In this document: positions 22,419 to 34,510 of the stretch, one piece after another
How positions within the stretch are numbered: the first letter of the stretch is position 1
How the letters are laid out: the number at the start of each line of letters is the position of its first letter
Assembly (NCBI RefSeq): GCF_000264905.1
Contig: NW_006763135.1
Coordinates: 287,676 to 351,675, forward strand
Direction of reading: 5' to 3'
Source: Stereum hirsutum FP-91666 SS1
Taxonomy: Eukaryota > Basidiomycota > Agaricomycetes > Russulales > Stereaceae
DNA: 64,000 bases
The notes under the pieces: model-generated
Told to the model about the DNA's origin: nothing
Seen by the model: the letters and a program-made list of their open reading frames with translations, nothing else
The model's database searches: none
Position numbers and translations under genes: made by a program

Positions 22419-25400
22419 CTAGAGCCCGTGGAACGCCTTCATCGTCTCCGCGAAGATCTTCAGGCCCTTCTTCATCTCCTCAGGCTACAAACAAACCCGT
22501 ATCAGCATTTCTTCCGTTAAATTCACCCACACAGAATTGTCCACGAAGAGGTCGAAAAATGGAAGATGACTCACGCCCGCATTGGAGAAGCTCATCCTCA
22601 TATGTCCCTCCTCATTCGGGTCCTTCGGCATATCTGCCGTGTCTGCCGCGAAGAACCAGCCTGGCGCAGCGAGGACACCCGCCTGTGCGAGTTTCGTCCA
22701 CAGCTTAATCTCTGTGGTCTCCAGATCGCCGGGGGCAGGTTTGGGGATGGCGTCAAAGTGAAGCTTGACCTATATCAGAAGGACGTGCAGAGAGTCAATA
22801 AATCATACGGAAGAGAGGGAAGTAGATAGCACATACCCAGACGAACATCCCGCTGCTCGGCGCCACGAAGCTCAACAGCCTCGTCCTCTGCACCTTCTCG
22901 CTCATCATGACGCTTCCGAACATGGAAGTCTTGGGTTTAGCGTATGCGGTGTAGACGGTGCATCCCGACCAGGCGCCCATGGACGACGTCCCGATGGATG
23001 TAGAGAGGTCGAATTCTTCGCTGAGAATGTCGAGGAAGAGGTCCCGGCGGAGTGTGTATTGCATCTTCAATCCTATAGGTGTTCGCACCACGCAACAGCA
23101 ATGAAAGCAAGAGTCAGCGGACGATCACCCAGGTGTAATACGTCGGAGACTGAGAGGAAAGGAAGAACGAACCTCTCAACCACCGAATGAACCCTTCGTA
23201 CTTCCAGTTCAACAACAACTTCGTGATCAAGCTCTGACCCACGCCGCACGGCGATTGCGTGCTTGTCTCGCCCTGTCTCTCGAGTCTCTCCGCAAACATT
23301 GGGTTACAAGTGAACCAACCGAGACGGGAGCCGGGTGCGATCGTCTTGGAGAAGGTGTCGAGACGAATGACGCGGCCTTGGGTGTCGACCCTGAGAGGTA
23401 GAGAAGACAATGACACAGGTGAGCGATGGACGAAAAATTGATATAGCACGTAAGAATAGGAGAAAATACTGACCTCAAGTAACTAGGACTCAATGCCGCC
23501 AAGAAATGAGCATCATCCTGGTCCGCATCGGAGTGTCCAGCCTGATGCTTTCGGAGCGATTTGGGGACGTACTCTCCGAGCTGGAGGAAAAAGTAGGGGT
23601 CATCCTCGCAGATGATGATATCTATGTTTTGCGAGAGGAACGACCCGGTGAGTAAAAGGGGACATCGTGAACGAAGACGTTGAATATACGGAACGTGTAG
23701 GATAAGAGAAAGGGGTAGGATATGGACTTACCGTGCTCGCAGCAGACATCATAGATCTCCTTCTTCCTCTGGAGGCCCATAGTCTATGGGAAAAGCCACC
23801 AGTCAGCTACACTGCCCTTTTTATCCACAACCACATTCCATCGCATAGGATGCAAACATCCAGAAAGAAAGAGCACTCACAGCACCACTAGGATTCTGCC
23901 CAACCGGAACCGTATACATCACCCTCGGCTTCTTCCCATCCTTCTCCATATCCCATCCGTCCAAAATCGCCTTCAAACTCTCCACACTCATCCCCTCACT
24001 ATCCATCCCAACCGGCACGACTCCTATCCCAAACGGCTTCGCACTCGCAAGCGCACTCGGATAAGTCCACTCCTCCGCCAAAATCTTGTCCCCATCCTTC
24101 CACTCGCCCCTATTCGGGTTCAAAAGGGTGGCGACGACGCGGCCCCAGCCGTCGGTGTTGCCCGTGTGCACGAGGGTGGTGAAGTCGGAGTAGGCAGGCT
24201 TGTAGACGGATGCGGAGAAGTTCTGGACGAATTGTTGGAGGGGTACGAGGCCGGTCGCCGGGCCATATTGAAGGGCGACGGAGAGGTTAAGGCCGTGGTC
24301 GGAAGGTGAGGGTGCTTTCGGGATCGTTATCTTCTCAGTAGTTTCGGCGGAGCCAAAGAGGCGCCAGAACCAGTTGGTGGAGGGAGCGAGAAGGGAAGAA
24401 GCGTCGGATGAGGACGAATAGGAAGAGGCGTCAAGAGGGAAGGAGTCGGAGACGAGGGACTCGGAGGAGAGTGTGGAGAACGGGAAGTAGGCGGTGTTGG
24501 GGAGACCTGTATAACGAGAAAGGGTCGGTCAGTCATTACGCAGAATGGGTGGACATGACACGGCGAATATGCGAAGGTTGTGGTTCGGTCATCGGGTGCC
24601 ATCGACCGGCCTTTGTAACAACTGAACATTGGGCCACGCAAAGGGCGTCATCGCACGCCACACGCGTTCTCAACTCGCCATAATTCACTGCAAGCTCGTG
24701 CAACGTCGTTACACTCATCATCATTGTTCACCATTGGGCGACATAATTGTCCGCCGGTCATTGGGACACCTCCCTCCAATACGTATCTTCTCTCCTGAGA
24801 GCTATCGAGCAATACTGCCTTCGAATTCCGAATACCAGCGCCAGCACGCCTCCTCAGCAACTCAAAGATAGGCATATCGACAAATCCGATAGAGGCAATC
24901 GAACCAACCGCACAAACAGGTAGGTCAGGATTCGAAACACGCCAACGACACGCCACCGACGCCGCAGGTGCTATGTACGCACTACGCACGGAACATCCGC
25001 CGGGAGCTTATCGTATACTATCGCGAGATGCATGAGTCTGTGAGTCATGAAATAGAACTCGGAGTGCACGGATATTCCTCTGGCGGGTTGTGGTGGTATG
25101 CGCTGAAGTAGAACAGCACCCGCAAGGGGCGGAAACGTCGTCTGGTCTCGAATTAGCGCGCACCTTCACAGGGACGCGTGCCACATTACCTTCCGAGCCT
25201 CGTCACCACCCAACACGTCGAGCTCTAGCATGACTCACACGTAGACAGCGCAAGCATCGTCTTAATCCGATGCGTATAGAAAGGCATGAAACGAGGCATA
25301 ACGGAAGCTCACCTCCAGCGAATTGGATAGCATCTGGCTTGATGAACTTCTGCAGTCCCTTCAACGGACTGATCTGTCTCGCGTTGGCAAGATCAGAGAG

Positions 25401-25475
25401 GTGATGTGAGAGGTCGATGGCCTTGTTCATCGTCTGCTCTTCGTGCTGCAAGTACTGTTGTTTCTCGAGAGACAT
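22419..25475 (-). CDS. class I/II PLP-dependent aminotransferase, Aro8/aminoadipate type
   Basis: Multi-exon gene starting MSLEKQQYLQHEEQT (exon 1, 25475-25313). After an intron of about 806 nt (25312-24507) the frame resumes GLPNTAYFPF, the classic substrate-loop region. It continues with LQYGPATGLVPL, NTDGWGRV, EEWTYPSALASAKPFG, VGQNPSGA, IIICEDDPYFFLQ, SYLR...RVIRLDTFSKTIAPGSRLGW, and PSSGMFVWV, ending MKAFHGL (stop 22421-22419). SK of TFSKTIAPGSRLGW is the PLP Schiff-base lysine. The Asp and Tyr of EDDPYF and the Arg near the C-terminus (HMRMSFS) are present. The family transfers amino groups from aromatic amino acids, 2-aminoadipate or kynurenine to 2-oxo acids; the substrate here cannot be fixed. 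Introns of ~50-100 nt lie near 23880, 23730, 23480, 23140, 22820 and 22570. The 806 nt first intron is anomalous. Confidence 0.88.
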
Positions 25476-27977
25476 AATGGACTAGTAGATTGTATGGACG
25501 TTCTGGTCCTAGAGTCTAGTTTGGGGGAGTACTGAGAACGAGTGGAGATGAATGGAAACAAAGAGAAAAGGAAGTCGTCCAGCAAGCTGATACGACCGGA
25601 ATTGAGCTGAGTGCGAATTCCAATCAAGCGCCGAGTGTGGTTGCCGCTGGGATTGGGAAAGAGTAGGCGGAGAGGCGTTGATAAGAGCACGAGAGAAGTG
25701 AGAACTGAAATTGGGTCCATCTTATCAATCCCCTCGAGGGCTGACTAATTCCAAATGGTAGCGGTGGATACTGGCCGAAGCTTTGCCGGTGGGGACGAAG
25801 ATGGACGACATGTACAGTTGGGAGTGCGTGCAGAGCGCTGAGCAGATATGAGCGAAAGGAGGTCCATGGATGCCCATTACAGTGAGCGAGGGCGTTTGAA
25901 CAAGGGCAGCGGTCGGCCGGGGAACAGGCGGGCCGAGCGCGACGTGTCAAGAGTCCTCAATAGTCTCGGAAGGATATGTTTTGCTATATCCTCGACCATG
26001 TACATTCTCAAGTCAGATATTTTTGGCCTATGATACCTACACGGAAGCAGCATACAAATAGCGACAGCTTGACCTTCTTTCCTACATACCGTTGCGAAAC
26101 AAGCTTTCAACAAGACACGCAATGGTCTAACGCGAAAATCTGAGACCCCCGCGACTCACCAAGTCGTTTCTTCTGGTAGGAAGGTGTTAACTAGGGTTAT
26201 AGGCCACGGAGGGGATGGATGCATATGGTGGAAGAGAAGGATGGTGTACGGTACATGGTGAGCTTTCTGGACTGGCCTTTTATACGCCCGACAACGTCGT
26301 TGATGGCATGGAAGATGCCATCTTGCGCAATCCTTGGAACCGCCCAACTATTTCTATCCAAAATTTGTATCAGTATGCATCCCTTGGCAAAAATTCAATC
26401 CTAATGCCGCTCGACTCTCTTGAAGCTCGACCATCAACATCGCTGGGTCATCTAGAGCTCGTCGCCTTGAATGTTTTCGACTCAGCTAGCGGCTTGGACG
26501 ACGTCACGAGATATCCACGTTCTTCTTCTGCGCCTCGACGATCCCTTTACATCTGGCTTGGCTGGCAGTTTAGGCTGGACATTGCTGTTGAATCTCACGA
26601 CCATGTTTTTTTCCGTGTTTACCCCAGAACATCCCATAACGCATAGGCCTCCTTACCGATCTCGGCTTGTCCCCAACTATTCTGTCCGGCCGTCACAAAA
26701 GCTTTTCAGCTAGCAAGCACCTGGCTTCAACTACAGACCATTTCGTTCAATTCGGTTTCGAGTTGAGAAGAAAACGGTATGACTATGACGCCTCTGGCCC
26801 TTCTCCTCCTAGTTCGCTGCACTCTCGCTCCCGGTCGGCGAGATCGTGTTCTTCCTCGGTATGGTTCAAAACTCGCTTGCAATCAACGTGTAAGAGTCAC
26901 GGCTGATTGTGCTCGAAAGGGTTTTGAATTCGTCATGACATAGTACTTATCGTCAATGGCTGTTCCACTAAAGTGGTAGGGTAAACGTTCAAAACGCCTA
27001 AACTCCAACGCCAGCTCCGGTGCATATCACCTTCCAGAAGGTATCACACGTGTATCACAACTTTCTGCCCTCCGCACGCACAGGCTGCTCAAGTTTAATG
27101 GCCCTGGAGAAGACACTGACAATGAATTACCCGATCCCCGCCAGTAGCTGTGATCTTTTTTCTTCTTCCATCCTTGCTGAGTCTTGCTCACGTCAAGCAG
27201 TTTATCAACCCATTGTCAAACCCTCCCTCATCCAGCATCACCCATGCGAGCTTCCTTCCATCTACGTACGCTTTCCGTCATCGTTCTTCCCTACTCTCTT
27301 CCCGGACTCCATTCCAGGCTCAACTAGGCTCGTACTTTGTTAATGATGTGCGCTAGTTCTTCTCGTTCTTGAATAGCACCTCTGCAGGTTAATAGGTTCA
27401 CGATGGCAATTTACAAAGACTGACATCTTCCTCCACCTCTCCCTGTGAATATTCTTCCTCTCTCGCCACACGAACCCACGGGCGTCGGCACGCCAGTACG
27501 ACTCGTGAGATGAACGCCACGCTTCAACACAGAACGATCAACGCGCGGGGGTCCTTCGTGCCTCCTTTCCCCGCGCCGTCACTTCACTGTTCGCATCTTA
27601 TTCTAGCAAGAATGATTCAGGCTAATAATATCAAGACGCCCCAATCCGGCCAGAAACGTTCTTGTGACTCCATTGATCGGGTCAGCTGGCCAGCTGGAGC
27701 GTAGTGTAATGTGCGTTCTGGCATAGGTTTGACCATTTCTCTCACCATGTATTGGTTCTCAGCCTGCCCAGACCTGACCTTCGCATCCGCTTGTGATTTA
27801 TATAGAGAGGCTTTATAACATGAGTTCTTATTCCCAACTGTCTCGACTCCACTCGCCTCGCCCTCGTATCTCGCGTTCGCCCCCAGCACTGAGCCAGCTT
27901 TCACCGTTTATCTTCGCATCGTCGTTGGGACCTCTACTCTATTTCAAAACTACGTTCACTGAAGTGCCTGATTCGAG
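25476..27977. other. divergent intergenic region, 2.5 kb
   Basis: Upstream region shared by the aminotransferase (minus) and the dioxygenase (plus). A plus-strand frame at 26215-26646 is open for 143 codons but shows no known motif, and its composition is not clearly coding. CT-rich tracts around 27.1-27.5 kb resemble basidiomycete promoter DNA. No gene is supported. Confidence 0.35.
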
Positions 27978-29772
27978 ATGGCTAGCGAGCAGCAGATGAG
28001 GAACCCATTGTTGGTGGGCAGGGTGATTAGGAGTCAGTTGGAGAATGAGATTCCGCAGGATTTGCCGCTTGAGAAAGAGTTCAGGGAGGGCACGGATTAT
28101 ACGATTACGGACCAGTGCGTTGCTTATTTTTTTCATCTGGTGTAATGCGAGCGCTCATCGTGTGTACCGACGCATCAACACTTCCCGTCCACCGCATCAC
28201 ATCCTCTACCCAATTATCAACAATAATCTATCGACTCGCCGCGCCACACCCATACAATCTGCGCCACCCGCGACATATGCACAGTGTGAACTCCCTCCAC
28301 CAAACCCTCACCTCCTCCCCTCGCAACCTCGAGATATTCACCTCCCTGGTGAACCATCTCCACGCCTTCGCCCGCGAGACCCAGCTCACGCATGCCGAGT
28401 GGGACAAAGCGATCAAGTTCTTGACGCGTACGGGGAAGGAGAGCACGGAGTTCAAGAACGAGTTTGTCTTATTGAGTGATTGTCTGGGGTTCAGTGTTCT
28501 GGTGGATGAGTTGGAGCATCCAAGGCCGGAGGTGCGTTTCTGACTCCAATACTTTTTTTTTGATTATGTCGTTCGAAGAGTCGCTGATGGACTGGTTTCT
28601 ATTTCGTCTGGCGATCTTCTTGTGGCGCCTGCCTTTTGGGTGTCTCCATTCCCTTCCTCTGCCCTCTGCTCCCTTCCACCTCGTTGACGGTCGAGCAGGG
28701 ATGCACCCTCTCTTGTGAACCCGGTCCCTTCTGGACGACCGATGCTCCTCTCGTCCCCTCTGGCTCCCTCCTCGCGAAACCCTCCACAGAAGGCGAACCG
28801 CTCTTCTTCTCTGCCACGGTCAAGAATACGAAGGGAGAGCCAATAGAGGGGGTCATCGCGGAGGTGGTACGTCCGACTCTTCTGACACTCATACGCCTCT
28901 ATGCACCCCTAGCCTTTTCGTTGCTGATCTGATCCGGATTGGTGTGCTATGATGTGTTGTGGCGTTGTTCACATTCGGTCTTCTTGTGTGCAGTGGCAAG
29001 CAGACGGGGAAGGCGCCTACGACGTTCAAGATCCTAACCGGGACGGCGCGGACGATAGGGGAAGAATCATAGCTCAAAAGGATGGATATTTCTGTTACAA
29101 GGCGGTTCTGCCGACTGCATATCCCATCGTACGTTTGCATTCTCCCTCCTCACACCAAACGACTCCTCTCCGTAGCCCCTGAAAGTCATAGTTCTGTTTG
29201 GTGTGGCGATCTGAACGATACTCACATGCAATTACCATACAGCCGGGCGATGGTCCTACCGGCGATTTGTTGCGCGCGTTGGGCAGACATCCGCATAGGG
29301 CTTCGCACTTACATTTCACAATCACCGCTCCGGGATATGATTCGTACGTCTCTTACTCTTTCCATGTTGCAGAGACTACTTCCTCTTCGAGCACTGACGT
29401 GTCCGTAACATACGAACAGCTTAACAACAGCACTCTACCCCTCCCATTCCCCCTTCCTCGGCACGGACCCCGTTTTCGCGACTAAGAAATCCTTGATATG
29501 TGATCTGAGCGAGGAGCGAGATGCGAAGAAGTGGGCAGAGCTGGGATGGGAAGCCGGAGAAGTGGGTAGGAGGTGCAAGGAGGCCCAGGCTCAATCTTCG
29601 GTGAGTAGTCATGCTCGTTGTAGACGATCCGAATGAATATGTTGCGCCTACTGATGTTGGTGGATAGGAAAAGGTGCAGGAGAGGGTGTGGAAGTGGAAC
29701 TATGGGTTCGTATTGGCGAGTGAGGAGGAGGTCAAAGAGTTGAAGGCCAAGCAGGCGAAGGCGAAGAATTAG
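27978..29772 (+). CDS. intradiol ring-cleavage dioxygenase (catechol/hydroxyquinol 1,2-type)
   Basis: Seven exons in phase give 357 residues: 27978-28114, 28285-28531, 28699-28866, 28994-29128, 29243-29343, 29420-29600, 29668-29772. The N-terminal helical dimerisation region (VNSLHQTLTSSPRNLE to GFSVLVDELEHPRPE) matches the Dioxygenase_N domain. The catalytic beta-barrel contains GPFWTTDAP, GEPIEGVIAEVWQADGEGAYD, GYFCYKAVLPTAYPIPGDGP and HPHRASHLHFTITAPGYDSL. The non-haem Fe(III) ligands of the family (two Tyr, two His) correspond to Tyr in GAYD, Tyr in TAYPIP, and the two His of HRASHLHF. The enzyme opens catechol or hydroxyquinol rings to muconate/maleylacetate, the lower step of aromatic (lignin-derived) degradation in fungi. 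The product is slightly longer than usual, with a Lys-rich C-terminal tail. There is no signal peptide, so it is cytosolic. Confidence 0.93.
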
Positions 29773-32700
29773 GTTGATGCTTGCTTGGAGCAGGCAGGGG
29801 CGGGAGTCGTTGGCAAAGGTGTCTGGACTGTCTTCATGCTGAGGCTTTCGCTTTCGGATTCAACATTGTATTCATACTCACTGTAGTACGGATAAGACGT
29901 ACCGTGGTGCTACTCAACTAGCTGTAACTACTCGACTTGACATGTGTATACCTGCAGATATATCACCGTGGTTTTCATACTGGATCATGATTCGATCATA
30001 CAAGTACGACTCGCTTCGGACACCTGTGTGGCGGTGGCACCACCACCAAACCTCCTAACAACGGACGTGGCCACCAACGACCACACGCGCGCCTTGCACA
30101 TCACAGATGGAAGTAATTCCAGCACCCCTCACACGAGTCCTCGAACCAGCTCGAACCTCGAGAAATAAATCTGGTTTTGAATTTGGCAGGCATGCGTATT
30201 TGCAATTAACGGAGGCAAATTTTCGAAGCGTGATGGAGGATGATCTTAGTCCTCAAAGCTCAGGCTCGATTTATCGTTGAGTGCTCAAGGAGCAGTGTCG
30301 CTGCGATATTATACGGGATGCATGAGCTGGCTGGTGAAAGAGTGGGGACAATAGGGCTATCTACGCGAGAGTATCGAAGGGCAGCCGCGACTCGCGAGCG
30401 GGACATCGGGCTTGCATCGTGTTCAAGCTGCCATCGGGCGGCGAAGTTTCGTTTATCGACATTTGGATGTAGACGAGACAGACTCTGAAATGGCTGGTTG
30501 GCGGGTGTCATGACAGTGCAGAGACTTGGATGGCTGGCATGGATGGTGGAGAGAGTAGGTGAAAGTAGGAAGCACTGCGAAAGGGAGGCATTAGATCGAG
30601 CGGGGGTGAGAATTACGATGACTGAAGCCCTGTCAGGTCATACCTGGGTGGCCTGGCAGGCCTCGACTCGTTTCGCAGCTGAAGGGTCATTGGATGATAG
30701 AGCCATCATCTCTCTGAGTAAGCGAGATGAGAGGACGGATGGATAAAGACAAACGATGGGAGAGGTGTTAACGGTAGATCTGAACCATGAGCAGCTCTCT
30801 CATCGATTGTACGTCAAGTGAACACTCAATGAACGAATGGAGGAGCATGACCGTGCACATTGCAGGACAGAAGAACATGTACGACGGTCGTACATCAAAC
30901 TGACGAGTTGCTCTGAACACGACCTGTCCACATACCCAAACTTGAGCCTCCAAGATTCACAAGTGTGGGCAGTGATGCACGATATGGTCTCACCTGATTC
31001 CTATCCTCCGGTGTTTCCTTCGCTACAACGCTCTCGATCCGATCGTCCTGTGCCGATCCAAGCACCAAAACTTCACTCGATCCAGCACATCCCAACTACA
31101 CACGCCCCAACACCCAGCGACCTTTCCTTCCCACCGATCATCCTGCCATGAATTGCATGCCCGAATGCTGACTCCTGCGACCTGGGAGAAGAGCTCCAAA
31201 CATCCATCCAACACTCACGAACCCCGCCTCCGACGTCGAACCGCACAATCCACGCGCAAGTGCTTCACGCTTATTGCACGGCTGAGAGACGCGGTCACGT
31301 AAGGGTGCCTTCAAATCATGATATTCAACGTCCTGCAACCCAAACGCGGACGAAGAAAAAACATAGAGAGGGTTGGCACGTGAATGAAGCAAAATAGGAG
31401 AGAGTTGCGCTGAACGCACCTCCAGAGAAGACGCCTAGCAACCATACAAGAAGCGCGATGAGACCAATGCCCGAGGTATGGCGGTGCGCTCGGAGGCACG
31501 AAGGGTTCGTGAGAGGTTGGATGTCAGAGCTGCATCGGTGCAAGGAAGGTCACGATGGAGATTTCTTTCTCGCCGTGGGCTGGGCTACGCGGCATAAATT
31601 TAAGTAGTAAGCTTTAGACGCTGCCAAAATGACGTGAGAACGCGCCTGTCTCCACTCAGAAGGAAGCTCCAACTTCTCAAGTCGCGAACTAGGACAGAGA
31701 GAGATAAACTCAAGTGGAGAAAGTAGTGCTATAGTCCTAGAGAGGCAGCATAGGCGTGCGTTAGCATCAATAATATATCGAGCGAAAGACGGAGAAAGAT
31801 ACCTATGCAGCTGCTCTCGCACTCAGCGCTCGGAAATCCCGCTATTCCGGCCCAGATCCGGGTGGCGGCCTGCGACGCAAGAACTTCTGCTAGTTGAACG
31901 GCGGCAGCAACACTGGCAGAGAGGACGACCTTGAAGGAGGAAACAGGCAAAGAGCAGACAAGAGCGCGTCGATCCGCTTTTTATATCGAGATCTTGCCTT
32001 GCCCTGTATCCCGAGCTCTCGGTATCTGTAATCGAATCCTTGTTCGGCGCGGCGGCCCAACATACGGAACGCTCCAGCACTGCTGAACCTTTTCTTGGAT
32101 CATCAGCGTTCCGAGGGTCCAGGGTCTTGAAGCCGAAGGTCCGACAGCGGTAAACGAGCGAGAGAGAGCTTTGAAGTAGCGCTTGGAATGAACGGGATGA
32201 TGGAAGAGACTCAAGCCGAGATCAACATGGGCTAGGGTATGGTAAGAGTGCAGTCAAACTCCGACGGGTCCTTCATATGCGATCCGTCACGGTAGAATCA
32301 TGAGTGAAAGATGGTCCGCGGTTTCTCTCCGACCATCCAATGTGTTGGGACTGAGAGGTGCTCGAGTATACTTCCTTGCCCCCTGCCCAAACGCCCAAAA
32401 TACCCATGGAAAGAAAAAGTAAAAGAATCGACGTTAGTTGATCTGCTTCTCCAACATTCTCTGAACATCAGATATCACAATCGGAGACGAGCTCGGAAGA
32501 TCAACGTGGGATGGTTGAACTTCGGACTGGGTGTGGAATACCACACCCGAGGACCAGATCACCAAGTTAGGTCTGTTCCAGGAAGAGCACAGAATGCAGG
32601 GCCGTATCGTAAAATCTGTGAGTGACAAATGGCTGAAGTATGCGTGTCTCGGAAGAGCTTGGACATACGGAGCAAAAGGCGTTTGAAGGGGAACAGCTGG

Positions 32701-33553
32701 ACAGGGGTAAGTTGCTTAAGCTTGTGGACGGATAGTTCATGCCCGAATCGGTGCCATCATAGATTCCATCTTCATTCGATTCTGGAACCTGCAAAGTTTA
32801 CTATCGTAACATCGCGAGCGGTCTGCCATTTCGAAGAGAGAGATAGCGGTACAGGAGGCTGGATCTTCGATTGCAGCATTGCACACTTGTTCCGGTGCTC
32901 AGCTTTTGCAACTTAGCGCGATCTTGTGCCACGTGCTATTTCCTACAAGTATTCTCGATGGGCTTTGGAGGAGGTCAGGAGTCCTTGCTTACCAAAATAT
33001 CAAAGGTACTCGGCGAGAGGCTGAAATTCTGCCAAGTTTTCATCCTTCAAGTTGAGATCAACTCAGTGAGATAGAACAAGTACGACCGTCTCCAGAGCTC
33101 GAGGGTAATAGACGCGATCCTGTAGATAACTTCACCAGAGATAATATCAGTTTACAGCTAGCTGCAGCTTCCTTACGTATATACTTATTTCTCGTGAGGA
33201 ACTGGGGCCCTGAACAAACTGTGAGGAATCGAATTACTAGGTGTGGCGGGAAAAGGTTCGGGCCACCTTGTGGGGCGGAGCACGCGATTACCACGTGCGC
33301 AGGCGTCGCTTTAGGGATCTGATGAGGCTTGCGTTCCTTTTCCTTATCCAAACCATCACCTTTCTCACTAACACTTGTCTTTCGCTGTTGTGCGGAGGGT
33401 TTGCTGGAAGCAGGTCGAGGGTCGAGAGGTTTGCTGTTTTCTTTGAGTCGCGCGCGGGATGACTTTTGGGTAACAGACGCCTATACAGGTTTTCGCAGAA
33501 GAAAGCAGATCAGGAGATTTGTGTATTTAAACATATTCTAACGACCAAAAACC
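29773..33553. other. 3.8 kb gene-poor region
   Basis: No gene is supported. A minus-strand coding-like stretch is discernible from about 31950 to 31139: an Ala/Val-rich leader-like segment without an ATG, a hydrophobic GIGLIALLVWLLGVFSG segment near 31460-31410, and a TATA-like ATATAAAAAG near 31985. No joined reading frame could be built, so it is at most a decayed small membrane or secreted protein gene. A CACGTG box (33293) lies about 260 bp upstream of the zinc-knuckle gene. Confidence 0.3.
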
Positions 33554-34510
33554 ATGGCGTACCAGTTCTCGAGGAAGGGTTGTTTTAAGTGTGGCAATCG
33601 TGTGTTTATTCTTTTACTTCTGTGCTTTTATGGAAGTATTAATTACAATGTTATCGACCGCAGTCGGCCACATCGCCGAGAACTGCTCCTCTGAGCAGCG
33701 TCTCTGCTACAACTGTCGCCAACCCGGGCATGAGTCGTCTGCTTGCCCTTCGCCCCGTACTGTCTCTAGCAAGCAATGTTATTCGTGCGGAGGCGTCGGT
33801 CACATTCAGGCCGAGTGTCCCAGCTTGCGCGTTCAAGGCGGTAATCAGAAATGCTACGTGCGTCGTTTTTGTTATATGGCTGCCCCATTCTTCTGACCTA
33901 AGTGTGACCCTTCTACACCACCAATCGTCGCATTACAGAACTGTGGTCGTTTTGGTCACATCGCTCGTGTTTGCCCCGGTGGTGCTGGTCTTCCCGGAGG
34001 CCTTGGCGGTGCTATGGGCTTCGCTACTCGTGCTCCACCCCCCGGACGCGGTCTGAACACCTCTGCCCTCCCCCCCGTCAAGTGCTACCGCTGCGGTGGT
34101 CCAAACCATATGGCTAGGTAAGCCTTGCCATTCCTCATTGCAAATAATCTCGAAGTCCGTGATCGGCGCACGTCTCTTCTCTATCTGCGCAATTGGCGTC
34201 CTTTCTACTTCGGACCCTCACGTCCGTCCTGGTGCCACAAGGAAGGGGATACGGATGGATTATTGACATCTTCTCCTTACGGCGTGGGGTTTAGGGACTG
34301 TCTTGCCGCTGCCGGCACGGATGGCGCTGCGATCAACGGTGGAGGAGCTGGCGGAGGCTTCACCAAGAGCAAGACCTGCTACAAATGCCAGCAGGAGGGT
34401 CACGTATGTCGCCCTCATGCCTATTCTTCCCATTCTTGGGCTGACCCGTGGATGCACCGTCATTGCAGATTGCCCGTGACTGCCCTGAGAACGCTGAGTA
34501 CGCTGCTTGA
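33554..34510 (+). CDS. CCHC zinc-knuckle protein, CNBP/Gis2 type
   Basis: Five exons in phase give 189 residues: 33554-33599, 33664-33857, 33939-34117, 34295-34403, 34469-34510. Six CX2CX4HX4C knuckles are seen: CFKCGNLGHIAENC, CYNCRQPGHESSAC, CYSCGGVGHIQAEC, CYNCGRFGHIARVC, CYRCGGPNHMARDC and CYKCQQEGHIARDC. A Gly-rich linker separates knuckles 4 and 5, and another separates 5 and 6. The protein ends ENAEYAA. Proteins of this family bind single-stranded nucleic acid and associate with translating ribosomes and mRNA. Yeast Gis2 has seven knuckles, so one is missing or fused here. Introns are placed between or within knuckle repeats. Context is a good ATG (AACCATGGC). Confidence 0.94.

Noticed and set aside
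26215..26646. 143-codon plus-strand frame as a gene
   Set aside because: No domain, no splice continuation and no clear coding bias; left as intergenic.
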